Source: Bacilli bacterium (GTDB taxonomy: Bacteria; Bacillota_I; Bacilli_A; RFN20; CAG-826). From it: DNA of 64,000 nt. The position numbers were made by a program, and so were the translations under genes. The DNA lies in the NCBI GenBank assembly GCA_022641095.1, contig JALCDB010000002.1, positions 186,514 to 250,513 of the forward strand, given 5' to 3'. Shown piece by piece: positions 25,254 to 33,774 of this stretch (positions are counted from its first letter, which is position 1; every line of letters begins with the position of its first letter). Under the pieces are notes generated by a model, which searched no databases, was not told the origin of the DNA, and worked only from the letters and a program-made list of their open reading frames with translations.

Positions 25254-26441
25254 GTGAGCAAAATCATTATGCATGTCGACTTGAACGCCTTCTTCGCCAC
25301 GGCGGAGGTTTTGCGCAATCCCAGTTTGGCCGGGAAACCCCTGATCGTTGGGGGTTTGGGCCGACGAGGCGTCGTCTCGACGGCCTCTTACGAGGCTCGG
25401 GCCTATGGCATCCATAGCGCCATGCCGACCTACCAAGCCATCCAACTTTTGCCTTCTATCATCGTCAAACCTTGCGATTTCCCCTATTACGAGATGCTTT
25501 CCCGAAGCTTTTTCGCCTATGTGCGAAGCTATAGCCCTTTGGTCGAGGAAGCCTCGATCGACGAATGCTACGTCGACATGAGTCGTCCGATGGCGGACGT
25601 CGAGGACGTCGAGGGTTTCCTAAAGGCGTTCCAAAACGGCCTTCTTAAGCAAATTGGCCTCAAATGCTCAATCGGCGTGGCTCCGACGAAATTCCTCGCC
25701 AAAATGGGCTCTGACATGAAGAAGCCCCTAGGGATCACGATCCTTCGGCGTCGGGACTTGGCCGCAAAGCTCTATCCCTTGCCCATCGAGTCATGCTTTG
25801 GCATCGGAAGGAAGACGGCCCCGCGTTTGCGGAACCTCGGAATCGCGACCATCGGCGATTTCCAGCGACGCGCCCGGGCCGACGATCCGGCCCTCCTTTC
25901 CGCGATGGGGAAGTTCTACTATGCGGTCAAGGATTGGGTCAACGGACGGGGCGACGACTCGATCGACCTTTTGCCATTCGACCCCAAAAGCCTTGGCCAC
26001 AGTGAGACTTTTGAGCGCGACACTTCCGACTATGAGGAAATAAGGGGCAAAATCGCGCAGTTGAGCAGGGAAGTCGCCATGGGCGCCCAAGAAGAGGGCC
26101 GGGCTGGAAAAACGGTTCAGCTCGTCGTGAAGGACACCAATTTCAAAAGCCATGACAAATCCATCAGCTTCCGTGACCCCACCAACAAGGAGAGCGACGT
26201 TTTCGAGCGGGCCATCGGACTTTACGAGAAGAACTTCGTCGGATTGGAAATCCGCCTCGTCGGCGTCACGCTCCAAAACCTCATCAAACCGAGCGAGGAA
26301 ACGGTTCAGATGTCTTTATGGAACTATCGGGAATACGAGGAGATGGACCAAACCAAACTCCTTATGAACGAACTTAACCGCCGAATGGAAAAGCCGATGC
26401 TGAAACTGGCCTCGGAGGTTAAAAAACATGACGATCGATGA
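25254..26441 (+). CDS. dinB: Y-family DNA polymerase IV
   Basis: A 395-residue translesion polymerase. The palm shows the metal-binding 'MHVDLNAFFATAEVL' and 'VEEASIDECYVDM'. Other marks are 'VSTASYEARAYGIHSAMP', 'CSIGVAPTKFLAKMGSDM' and the thumb helix-hairpin-helix 'FGIGRKTAPRLRNLGIATIGD' (outline). The little-finger domain follows ('LGHSETFERDT', 'LVVKDTNFKSHDKS'). The GTG start is required, because no ATG lies upstream in frame; no ribosome site is present. It overlaps the Xer recombinase gene by 14 bases. Confidence 0.93.
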   Translation: MSKIIMHVDLNAFFATAEVLRNPSLAGKPLIVGGLGRRGVVSTASYEARAYGIHSAMPTYQAIQLLPSIIVKPCDFPYYEMLSRSFFAYVRSYSPLVEEASIDECYVDMSRPMADVEDVEGFLKAFQNGLLKQIGLKCSIGVAPTKFLAKMGSDMKKPLGITILRRRDLAAKLYPLPIESCFGIGRKTAPRLRNLGIATIGDFQRRARADDPALLSAMGKFYYAVKDWVNGRGDDSIDLLPFDPKSLGHSETFERDTSDYEEIRGKIAQLSREVAMGAQEEGRAGKTVQLVVKDTNFKSHDKSISFRDPTNKESDVFERAIGLYEKNFVGLEIRLVGVTLQNLIKPSEETVQMSLWNYREYEEMDQTKLLMNELNRRMEKPMLKLASEVKKHDDR

Positions 26442-27309
26442 GGCCGTCGGCCGTTTCTTTCAGCATCTGCGCGTCGAGAAAGGCGTGAGTGAGCGGACGA
26501 TCGAGGATTACCAAGAGGATCTCAGCCTTTTCTTCCGTTCCCTCGAAGGCAAGAGGACCACCGAGGATTTGCGTGCGTCCGACATCAACGATTTCATGCG
26601 CCTTCAGGCCAGAGCGGATCTTTCCGCCTCGACCATCCTCAGAAGGCTTTCCTCCACCCGGGGCTTCTATGAGTTCCTTTCCGGTGAGAAAATACTGAAA
26701 GAGCCGCTGCCCCGTTACGAAGGCCCCAAACCCCCGAAGAGGCTTCCGGTCGTGCTAAGCGAGGCGGAAGTCGATCGCCTTCTCGAGGCCCCCGCGATGA
26801 GCAAGGAATCCGGCATCCGCGACCGGGCGATGCTCGAAACCATGTACGCCTCGGGCCTTCGCGTGAGCGAACTCGTCGGGCTTAAGCTCGGCTCCGTCAA
26901 CGCCGAGCAAGGAATCCTCACGATCTATGGCAAAGGAAACAAGGAACGGCGCGTTCCCATCAGCGACTTCGCGCTTTCCTATCTTGAGAAGTACGTGCGG
27001 GGTCCGCGCCGCCATAACCTCGGGCGCGCAAGCCCTTACGTTTTTCTCAATCATGCCGGAAAGCCCCTCTCCAGGATCTACTTCTTCCGCAAGGTCAAGG
27101 ACTACGCCTCCAAGGCGGGCATCGAGAAGAGCGTCTCGCCCCACACGCTGCGCCATTGCTTCGCCACCCACCTGTTGGAACACGGGGCCGAATTGCGGGC
27201 GGTGCAGGAGATGCTGGGGCACGCCAACATCGCGACCACCCAGATTTACACCCAGGTCTCCAGCAAGCGGATCATGAGCGCCTACGATTTGTATAGCCAG
27301 CGCAAATAA
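26428..27309 (+). CDS. Tyrosine recombinase of the XerC/XerD family
   Basis: A 293-residue site-specific recombinase, likely resolving chromosome dimers at a dif site. The SAM-like core-binding domain occupies about 1-85 ('FFQHLRVEKGVSERTIEDYQ' in outline). The catalytic set is complete: R145 ('SGLRVSEL'), the beta-hairpin Lys in 'YGKGNKERRVP', H239 and R242 ('HTLRHCFATHLLEHG'), H265 ('MLGHANIATTQ') and nucleophile Y274 ('QIYTQVS'). GGAGG lies nine bases before ATG 26428. No phage genes surround it, so a housekeeping Xer role is likeliest. No dif site was identified. Confidence 0.9.
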   Translation: MTIDEAVGRFFQHLRVEKGVSERTIEDYQEDLSLFFRSLEGKRTTEDLRASDINDFMRLQARADLSASTILRRLSSTRGFYEFLSGEKILKEPLPRYEGPKPPKRLPVVLSEAEVDRLLEAPAMSKESGIRDRAMLETMYASGLRVSELVGLKLGSVNAEQGILTIYGKGNKERRVPISDFALSYLEKYVRGPRRHNLGRASPYVFLNHAGKPLSRIYFFRKVKDYASKAGIEKSVSPHTLRHCFATHLLEHGAELRAVQEMLGHANIATTQIYTQVSSKRIMSAYDLYSQRK

Positions 27310-27347
27310 AGTAATATATTGGGCGGCAAAGCCGCGGAGTGATATTT

Positions 27348-28547
27348 ATGAACAAATACAAACGCGTATTCCTTATCGTCGCCGACTCGGCCGGGATCGG
27401 CGAGGAACCCGATGCCGCCAAATTCGGCGACGTCGGCACCAACACCTGGGTCCATGCGGCCGCCTCGGTCGGAGGGATCGACGTCCCCGTCATGGAGGGT
27501 TTCGGGATCGGCGAACTCGCCGACATCCCAGGCGTGAGGCCCCTCCATTCCCATCCTCACGCCTACAGCATGCGCTTACGGGAAGCCTCCAACGGCAAGG
27601 ACACGATGACGGGCCACTGGGAGATGATGGGCATATTGACCACCAAGCCATTCCAGACTTTCACGGACACCGGATTCCCCGCGAGCCTCATCGCGGAGCT
27701 TGAGAGGGAAACCGGCCACCGAATCATCGGCAATTACGCCTCGAGCGGAACCGAGATCCTGAAGGTTCTCGGCGAAGAGCAAATGAAGGAGAACAGCCTC
27801 ATCGTCTACACTTCCGCCGATTCGGTTCTCCAAATCGCGGCTCACGAGGGCGTCACGGGCAAAGACGAGCTCTATCGTTGCTGCGAGATCGCCCGCAAAA
27901 TCTGCATGAAACCCGAATACTTCGTCGGACGCGTCATCGCCCGCCCCTACGTCGGGACCGATAGGGGCAACTTCAAACGCATCGTCGGCGATCGCCGCGA
28001 CTACGCCGTCACCCCTTCGAGCGTGACCGCGATGGACATCCTTAAGGAAAACAAACTCATGGTGAGCTGCGTTGGCAAAATCAGCGACATCTTTTGCGAT
28101 GACGGCGTCGTCAAAACGATCCATACCACGAGCAACGAAGACGGCATGGATAAGACGATCGAGCAGGTGAAGCGCGACGAATGGGAAGGCCTTTGCTTCG
28201 TCAACCTGGTCGAATTCGACAGCGAATACGGCCATCGACGCAACCCGATCGGATACGCGCGTTGCCTCGAGGCTTTCGATAGGCGCCTCGCCGAGCTTAC
28301 CAAAGTCATGCGCGAGGACGATTTGCTCCTCATCACGGCCGACCACGGCAACGACCCAACCCACACCGGAACGGATCATACCCGGGAGAAAGTGCCTCTT
28401 CTCGCCTATTCGCCTTCGATCGAAGAGGGCAGGCTTCTTGACGAGCGGTCGACTTTCGCCGACATCGGCGCAACCATCCTTAAGAATTTCGGTTTGGCCA
28501 AAAAGGAACCAATGATCGGTTCTTCGATCGACGAATTGTTTCATTAA
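27348..28547 (+). CDS. deoB: Phosphopentomutase
   Basis: A 399-residue alkaline-phosphatase-superfamily enzyme interconverting ribose-1-P/ribose-5-P and the deoxy forms. Motifs: 'FLIVADSAGIGEEPDA' (metal-binding Asp), 'DTMTGHWEMMGI' (the phosphorylated Thr), 'VYTSADSVLQIAAHE', 'EFDSEYGHRRNPIGYA', 'LITADHGNDPTHTGTDHTREKVP' (outline). ATG 27348 follows GGAG; a GCGGC-AAA-GCCGC hairpin lies just before it and could mask the site. Together with deoC (59450) it forms a deoxyribonucleoside salvage route. Confidence 0.95.
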   Translation: MNKYKRVFLIVADSAGIGEEPDAAKFGDVGTNTWVHAAASVGGIDVPVMEGFGIGELADIPGVRPLHSHPHAYSMRLREASNGKDTMTGHWEMMGILTTKPFQTFTDTGFPASLIAELERETGHRIIGNYASSGTEILKVLGEEQMKENSLIVYTSADSVLQIAAHEGVTGKDELYRCCEIARKICMKPEYFVGRVIARPYVGTDRGNFKRIVGDRRDYAVTPSSVTAMDILKENKLMVSCVGKISDIFCDDGVVKTIHTTSNEDGMDKTIEQVKRDEWEGLCFVNLVEFDSEYGHRRNPIGYARCLEAFDRRLAELTKVMREDDLLLITADHGNDPTHTGTDHTREKVPLLAYSPSIEEGRLLDERSTFADIGATILKNFGLAKKEPMIGSSIDELFH

Positions 28548-28665
28548 GAAATCGCCTTTTCGGTAAAAAAATACTTTTTTGAGCGTTTTGGTTTATCAGC
28601 GGCGCGAACCTATGTATAGTTACGTAGGAAAAGCGTCGCTTTGCCTTAGGAAAGGGGTAATAAAA

Positions 28666-29640
28666 ATGAACGCGAAAAAAATGATTGTCTTGCCGCTTGC
28701 CGTCATGGCCTTGGTTTCCTGCGAAACCAATTCGTCCGTCGGCTCCTATGAAATGAAATGGGTCACGCCGACCTCGACGCCGGCTTTGGCTTTCTTCGAT
28801 CAGGGGGACAACGCCAACTGGGTCTCTTCCTCGGTCCCAAGGAACGTGGTCATTCCGGCTTTCGGGACCGCGACTTACGACGCCATCGTCTTCGACGGGG
28901 TCTCGGGGCTCAACGTCATTAAGAGCAATGGTTATGATTGGAAGCTCGCGGACTGGATCTCCGGCGGCAACTTCTACGTGGTCTCGACCAAGCACACGGC
29001 CAAAACCGATTTCGCCGCGGGGCAGACCGTGACCGGCTTCATCAAGACCGGCAACGCCGCCCGCACGTTCCTGAAACTCTCCAAGGACAAATGGAATTGG
29101 GATTACGAGGACAGCGACCTTACCTTCCTTGGCGGCGTCGCCGACGTCCAGGCCGCGATGCTGTCCAACGCGGATTCGAGCGACTATTGGATTGTGGCCG
29201 ACCCGATTTACACGGCCGTGAAAGGGGCCCTCGCCGCGAAAGGGGTAGCCTTGAACCAAATCTCGGATCTTCAGGCGGACTTCAAGGACGCCTATGACGT
29301 CGAGACCATTCCGGCGGCCGCTCTCTTCGTAAGGGGCGCGACCTACGAGAGCCATAAGGACGCCGTCGACTCTTTCCTCAGCGAGACGCAAAGCCGCGTG
29401 GACGTATCCATCGATGATCCGGACAAGGTCATCGAGGCGCTTCACGCCTACGGAAACGACGACAAGGTTTTCTCGCGCTTCGGATTCACGCCTTCCATGG
29501 TAACCACCATGCAGGGCGACGACGCCAACAAATTCGCGATGCTTAAGAGAGGGGTCATCACCGACGACAAGGCTTTCGCGAACGGCTTCGCCTCAGTTAT
29601 CCTCGGTTCGACGTTTGATGATTCCTATTTCCTCTCGTAG
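28666..29640 (+). CDS. ABC-importer substrate-binding lipoprotein, NrtA/SsuA/ThiY-like
   Basis: A 324-residue lipoprotein: signal 'MNAKKMIVLPLAVMALVSC' with lipobox Cys at residue 19. The mature part has the two-lobe layout of periplasmic-binding type 2 proteins ('MKWVTPTSTPALAFF', 'YDAIVFDGVSGLNVIK', 'YYWIVADPIYTAVKGAL'-like 'SDYWIVADPIYTAVK'). The ligand is unknown; pyrimidine, taurine-like compounds and nitrate are all possible for this group. ATG 28666 follows AGGAAAGGGG. A likely -10 (TATAGT, 28614-28619) lies upstream. The permease follows 38 bases later. Confidence 0.78.
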   Translation: MNAKKMIVLPLAVMALVSCETNSSVGSYEMKWVTPTSTPALAFFDQGDNANWVSSSVPRNVVIPAFGTATYDAIVFDGVSGLNVIKSNGYDWKLADWISGGNFYVVSTKHTAKTDFAAGQTVTGFIKTGNAARTFLKLSKDKWNWDYEDSDLTFLGGVADVQAAMLSNADSSDYWIVADPIYTAVKGALAAKGVALNQISDLQADFKDAYDVETIPAAALFVRGATYESHKDAVDSFLSETQSRVDVSIDDPDKVIEALHAYGNDDKVFSRFGFTPSMVTTMQGDDANKFAMLKRGVITDDKAFANGFASVILGSTFDDSYFLS

Positions 29641-29678
29641 AATAAAGGGGCGTTAAGGAAGCCCGCTGAATCACAAAG

Positions 29679-30485
29679 ATGAAAAAGAAACGAACTTGGC
29701 ATCTCAAATACGTCTTCGGAGCGGCCGGGTTCGTTTTCCTTTTCCTCCTTTGGTGGCTCGTTTCCTATTTGATGCGCCTTGGCGGCAATTTCCTGCTCCC
29801 GTATCCGTTTCCGACTTTGGAACGGATGGCCGACGATCTCTTCGGAGGCGGAGCCTATCTGACCTATCCGGCGATCGGCTGGACGCTGCTTCGCATCGTC
29901 ATTGGCTTCGCCGTGTCCTTCCTTCTGGGGGGGCTCTTCGGGACCATCGCCGGACTCCACGGGCATTTTGGGGATTTCATGGGTCCTTTCGTCGTTTTTT
30001 CGCGGGCCGTGCCGACGGCCGCGGTGGTTATCATTTTGGTCGCCGTCTTCACCGGTTACCGGGGAATGAACACTTTCACGCCGTGCTTCCTTGTCTTCCT
30101 GGTCGCCTTTCCGCTCATCTACGAAGCCTTCCGGAAAGGCATCGCGAGCGAATCCAAAGAAACCAGGGACGCCCTTCGGATCGAATGCGGCGACAAATCG
30201 ATCAAAGCCGTTTTCGCCGTCTTGCTCCCCGACGCATGGAATTACATCGCCCTCGGGTTGGCTCAAAGCCTTGGCCTCTCGGTCAAGGTGTCAATCATGA
30301 GCGAGATTTTGGTCAATAGCTCTGAGGTCCAAGGCGGGCTCGGCGGGCTCATCCAAAACGCGCGCCTCATCAATTTCGACATGACGGCGGTCGTCGCGTA
30401 TTCCCTCATCGCGGTTTTGCTTTCGCTCTTGATGGATATCCCTCTCTCGATCCTCAAAAGAAGCGTGAAAAAGAAAATCGGATAA
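29679..30485 (+). CDS. ABC-importer permease, SsuC/TauC-like
   Basis: A 268-residue inner-membrane protein with six membrane segments and the permease coupling motif 'EAFRKGIASESKETRDALRI' (EAA loop, outline) near residues 150-170. The family ending 'GLGGLIQNARLINFDMTAVVAY' (outline) matches SsuC/ThiX-type permeases. Its partner is the lipoprotein upstream. No ATPase gene follows: a strong terminator stands 15 bases downstream, so the ATPase must be elsewhere, shared or lost. Confidence 0.85.
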   Translation: MKKKRTWHLKYVFGAAGFVFLFLLWWLVSYLMRLGGNFLLPYPFPTLERMADDLFGGGAYLTYPAIGWTLLRIVIGFAVSFLLGGLFGTIAGLHGHFGDFMGPFVVFSRAVPTAAVVIILVAVFTGYRGMNTFTPCFLVFLVAFPLIYEAFRKGIASESKETRDALRIECGDKSIKAVFAVLLPDAWNYIALGLAQSLGLSVKVSIMSEILVNSSEVQGGLGGLIQNARLINFDMTAVVAYSLIAVLLSLLMDIPLSILKRSVKKKIG

Positions 30486-30499
30486 AAGGCGCAACGGAA

Positions 30500-30525
30500 G
30501 AGCGATTGGCCAATCGCTCGTTTTA
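30500..30525 (+). terminator. Rho-independent terminator after the ABC permease
   Basis: A perfect 20-base palindrome, GAGCGATTGG / CCAATCGCTC (30500-30519), followed by GTTTTAG. Confidence 0.75.
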
Positions 30526-30890
30526 GAATCAAGCGGCTAAGCGCCGATCCTTTTATGCCTCAATCTTTAGAGAAGGCATCTAAGACTTTGCGAGGAAACG
30601 ATGACGAAGAAAGGCTGAAGGAGAAAAGGCGTTTTCTCCATAAGCGCCCTAAAATGTCCCTAATGGTTCTTTAGTAGTTAATTAGTATAATGTTCTAGGC
30701 GTGGAAAAGGATTGTTTCTTGTGAATTACTATAATTCGTATTTAGCGAACCTTAATAAGAAAAGGCCACCATATAGGCATATTTTAGTATATTAGTTAAC
30801 ATAATAGATATTATGCGTAGTTATTGCATAATTGATGAAGACATAAGAAAAAGACCAATCTAAGGTGGCCTTCCCACTAACGAAATACGC
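30526..30890. other. AT-rich gene-free stretch with hairpins; possible small RNA
   Basis: No protein gene is supported here. Visible structures: hairpin ATGCCT/AGGCAT (30555-30579), hairpin GGAGAAAA-GGCG-TTTTCTCC (30620-30639, counting the loop), TATAAT at 30686-30691, and a second TATAAT (30730-30735) inside the palindrome GAATTA-CTA-TAATTC (30723-30737). A long-range inverted repeat AAGGCCACC (30762-30770) / GGTGGCCTT (30864-30872) encloses 93 very AT-rich bases. Read on the minus strand, the outer arm is followed by TTTTCTTATT, so it may end rsfS transcription. Confidence 0.45.
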
Positions 30891-31226
30891 CTACTTCTTC
30901 TTTGAGCTGTGGGTCAAAAGACCATCAAGATCGATCTCTTTCCGCTTCTCTTCCGTGAAGACATGAACGACCACCGCCCCCGCGTCAACGACGATCCATT
31001 CGGATTCGGGGGTGCCTTCCTGTTGACGGACCCTCACCCCCGCCTTCGCGAATCCTTCCTCAACGGAATTCGCCAAAGCCCCAAGCATGCGGATGTTGTT
31101 CGCGCTCGCGATGACAAGATAATCGGCGAAAGGCGTGTTTTGCCTCACGTCCACCACCGCGATGTTCTCCCCCTTGTGATCGCTGAGGGCCTTCTTGGCC
31201 AACGTAACTTCTTTTGGGTATCTCAT
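30891..31226 (-). CDS. rsfS: Ribosomal silencing factor RsfS
   Basis: A 111-residue protein that binds uL14 on the large subunit and blocks subunit joining in starvation. It shows 'ENIAVVDVRQNTPFADYLVIASANN' (outline), 'VRQQEGTPESEWIVVDAGAVVVHVF' (outline) and the C-terminal region of the Iojap family. ATG 31226 follows GGAGGC. It is last in a block with nadD/yqeK, yhbY, yqeH and yqeG, the classic Firmicutes order. Confidence 0.93.
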   Translation of the reverse strand: MRYPKEVTLAKKALSDHKGENIAVVDVRQNTPFADYLVIASANNIRMLGALANSVEEGFAKAGVRVRQQEGTPESEWIVVDAGAVVVHVFTEEKRKEIDLDGLLTHSSKKK

Positions 31227-32329
31227 TTTTTGCCTCCTAGGTACATATCAAAGCACTCTTTCGATAAAGGGATGTCCATGTCGTAACCTTTCTCCATCAG
31301 GAATTTGCGGTTTTCGGAAAGCACGGTCAGAAACCCCATGTAATAGTCTTTTAAGCATTCATGGATCATCTTTGAGGAATCATAGCCTCGCGTCGGCTCG
31401 ATTTTGTCGGCGCTGTAGATGATTTTGCCTAGCGGCGGCATATGGGCTTTGCCGGTGCAATGGAACTCGATCGCGTCTAAAGCCGCCTGATCGGCGATGC
31501 CAAAGTCCTTTTCCGCCAAGTAACGGCCGGTGAACTGGTGCAAAGCCCATGCCGGGTAATCGGCGTAAGCGCTTGGGAAGTTGTCCCTCACGATCTTTCT
31601 GGCCTCCTCTTCGGGGAGGCTCTTCCCAAGATCGTGGAGGAGTCCGGCGACGTAGGCCTTGTCAGCGCTGGCGATCCCATTCCTCTCGGCGATGGCGAAC
31701 CCGAGGCGAGCCACCGAGACCGAGTGGATGAGCCGTTCCTTGGAAAGGCGCGGAATCACTTTTTTCATGAAATAAAGCCCATGGGACTCGATGTAGCCGA
31801 GAACCTTCGCCGGGATGTCGAGGGATCTGAGTTCCCGGACCGAGGAAGAGGAAACCGATCCCGCCTTGTCGTAATCGATCGCCCGCATATGGAAAGCGGC
31901 GACCGTTTCTTCATCCACGGGGACCCCGTCGCGCCTAATATAGCAAACGTCGCTCTCGCGCGACAGCGCCTTGGCCTCGCGCCAGCGCGGAAAAGCGTTG
32001 ACCTGATCGGCCCCGATAAGAAGATAGAGGCGCTTTTTGGGGTTCTTCCGTTGCAGATAGCGGACCGTGTCGATGGAATAATTCTCCTCGGCGTCTCCGT
32101 CGAGCTCGACCGTGTCGATGTAAAAGGCGCCGCTTCCGGACGAGGCGAGGGCGATCTTGAGCATGGCGAGCCTATCGGCGGCGCTGGCCTCGGTCGTTTT
32201 CCACCGCGGTTTCCTCGCCGGGACGAAAACGACGTCCGCGTTGAGGGCGAAGGAAGCGGCTTGGGCGATCCGCAAATGCCCGTTATGGATTGGGTCGAAG
32301 GACCCTCCGAAGACAATGAGACGTTCCAT
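31223..32329 (-). CDS. nadD: NadD-YqeK fusion: nicotinate-mononucleotide adenylyltransferase plus HD-domain hydrolase
   Basis: A 368-residue two-domain protein. Residues about 1-190 are the NadD nucleotidyltransferase of NAD synthesis: 'VFGGSFDPIHNGHLRIA' (HxGH), 'FVPARKPRWK', 'LLIGADQVNAFPRWRE' and 'SVSSSSVREL' (ISSTxIR equivalent). Residues about 195-368 are YqeK-type HD hydrolase, a family described to cleave diadenosine tetraphosphate: 'HSVSVARLGFAIAE', 'AGLLHDLGKSLP', 'HQFTGRYLAEKDFG', 'ADKIEPTRGYDSS'. In Bacillus these are two adjacent genes. ATG 32329 starts one base after the yhbY stop; no ribosome site is visible, so translation is probably coupled. Confidence 0.93.
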   Translation of the reverse strand: MERLIVFGGSFDPIHNGHLRIAQAASFALNADVVFVPARKPRWKTTEASAADRLAMLKIALASSGSGAFYIDTVELDGDAEENYSIDTVRYLQRKNPKKRLYLLIGADQVNAFPRWREAKALSRESDVCYIRRDGVPVDEETVAAFHMRAIDYDKAGSVSSSSVRELRSLDIPAKVLGYIESHGLYFMKKVIPRLSKERLIHSVSVARLGFAIAERNGIASADKAYVAGLLHDLGKSLPEEEARKIVRDNFPSAYADYPAWALHQFTGRYLAEKDFGIADQAALDAIEFHCTGKAHMPPLGKIIYSADKIEPTRGYDSSKMIHECLKDYYMGFLTVLSENRKFLMEKGYDMDIPLSKECFDMYLGGKK

Positions 32330-32330
32330 G

Positions 32331-32618
32331 TTAGAGGACGATCGACGGGTTTTCCTTCCGTGGCTTATAAAGAATCGCGACGCGGCCGATGACGGCGACC
32401 AGTTCGGAGGCGGACTTGCGGGCAATTTCGCCCGCCAGTTCGTTTTTGTTCGCGGCGACCGAGGCCAAAACGCGAACTTTGACGAGTTCGTGGGCCTTCA
32501 AGGCCTTGTCAAGAGCCTCGACAAGGCGATCGTCGATCGGCCCTTTGCCGAGCGAGAGCGATGGCTTGAGCGGATTGGCGAGTCTTTTAAGAAGGGCTTT
32601 GGATTTAGGGCTCAGCAT
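32331..32618 (-). CDS. yhbY: CRS1-YhbY domain RNA-binding protein
   Basis: A 95-residue single-domain protein of the YhbY family, associated with pre-50S ribosomes. Seen: 'KALLKRLANPLKPSLSLGK', the conserved 'LVEALDKALKAHELVKVRVL' (outline) and 'VIGRVAILYKPRKENP'. ATG 32618 follows AAGGTG within the end of yqeH. Confidence 0.9.
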   Translation of the reverse strand: MLSPKSKALLKRLANPLKPSLSLGKGPIDDRLVEALDKALKAHELVKVRVLASVAANKNELAGEIARKSASELVAVIGRVAILYKPRKENPSIVL

Positions 32619-32619
32619 G

Positions 32620-33774
32620 TCATTTCACCTTGCATCGGGAGCCGTAAACGCTCACGCCTTTGGGAACGTAGACGCGGAAAGTCTCCTTCGCCCCTTTGAA
32701 ATTGATCCAGCCGAGTCCGGCGATGCCAAGGTCGCGGCTTCCCTCCTCCTCCACTTTGAAATCGAAGACATCGAAATCCCTTTGATCGCGGATAAGATGG
32801 GTCGTCGGGGCGAGGCCGCCTTTCTCGAGGCGCTTTCGAAAGGACTCGGCGATATCCCCGGGGGCGGCGATTTTCCGCAGCGAGACGCCGTCTCCGAAAT
32901 AAGCTCTGATTCCGACTTCGCCGTCTTTGGCAAGCCCCGGATCGATGAGTTCGATGTGGGCGAGGCCGCCGATAAAGAGGGCGCCGCCCTTTCTCATCGC
33001 GAACTTCCGCTCCTTGAGCGGCGTCGTCGGGATGATTTGGCGGGCGCATTCAGGCTCCACCACGCCCACGACCGCGTTCTTGATCGAAGTCCCCGGAGTG
33101 TCGTAAAGAAAAGAGGAGTTGTCGAGAGGGATCTGCATGAGGCGAAGGCTGGTCCCCGGATAGACGCTGGTCGTGATGTTGTGGTTGCTCGCGTTCAAGT
33201 AGTTCCTCAGGAAGGCCGTAAAGAAAAGCGATTTTCCGCTGCCGTTGGGCCCGATGATGTAAACGTCGTGGCCCTTTCGCTCGCTTTCGATCCGCTGGGC
33301 GACGCCCTGGACGTTGGCTAAGGTCGTCAGGGAAACCGTGATGACTTGATTTTTCTCGACGGGCAGCGAAGCGACCCGGAAACGATGGGCCACGTACTCC
33401 TCGATGTCCTCATCTTTGGTTTCTTTCGGCATGAGATCGCGCTTGTTGGCCAAAACCAGGATCCGAAGGCTTTTGATGCGCTCCGCGATCGCGCGGGAGA
33501 AGGAAGATTCGAAAGAAATGACATCGACGACATACACGATAAGGGCGTCCGAAGCCGCCGCGTCGTCAAGCATGAGCAGGAAATCGGCGCTGACCTTCGG
33601 TTCGAGGGGAAGGAGATTGAAGTGGGCCTCGCTGTAGCAGCGGGAACAAAAAAGCACTTCCGAAAGGGGATGGGTGAGGAGCTCGGGGTCGATGTAGCCT
33701 TCCTTGTCCTTTCTCCCGCTTTGAAGAATCGCCCCGCAGCTGTAGCAACGGCGCACGACATTCACTTTGCTCAT
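32620..33774 (-). CDS. yqeH: Circularly permuted ribosome-assembly GTPase YqeH
   Basis: A 384-residue GTPase required for 30S assembly in Bacillus. A zinc finger (CYSCG ... CSRC, about residues 9-45) precedes a permuted G domain: G4 'LANKRDLMPK' first, then G1 'IIGPNGSGKSLFF' and G3 'YDTPGTSIK'. A C-terminal RNA-binding domain follows. ATG 33774 is chosen because GGAGGG precedes it and its codon overlaps the yqeG stop as ATGA; an ATG 15 bases upstream lacks a site. Confidence 0.94.
   Translation of the reverse strand: MSKVNVVRRCYSCGAILQSGRKDKEGYIDPELLTHPLSEVLFCSRCYSEAHFNLLPLEPKVSADFLLMLDDAAASDALIVYVVDVISFESSFSRAIAERIKSLRILVLANKRDLMPKETKDEDIEEYVAHRFRVASLPVEKNQVITVSLTTLANVQGVAQRIESERKGHDVYIIGPNGSGKSLFFTAFLRNYLNASNHNITTSVYPGTSLRLMQIPLDNSSFLYDTPGTSIKNAVVGVVEPECARQIIPTTPLKERKFAMRKGGALFIGGLAHIELIDPGLAKDGEVGIRAYFGDGVSLRKIAAPGDIAESFRKRLEKGGLAPTTHLIRDQRDFDVFDFKVEEEGSRDLGIAGLGWINFKGAKETFRVYVPKGVSVYGSRCKVK

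Noticed and set aside
26428..27309. Prophage or integron signal from the tyrosine recombinase
   Set aside because: It is translated from an overlap with dinB, is surrounded by housekeeping genes, and no attachment repeats, phage genes or tRNA are nearby.
28548..28665. A thiamine (TPP) riboswitch before the ABC importer
   Set aside because: The conserved CTGAGA-type core and paired ACCTGA segment are not present.
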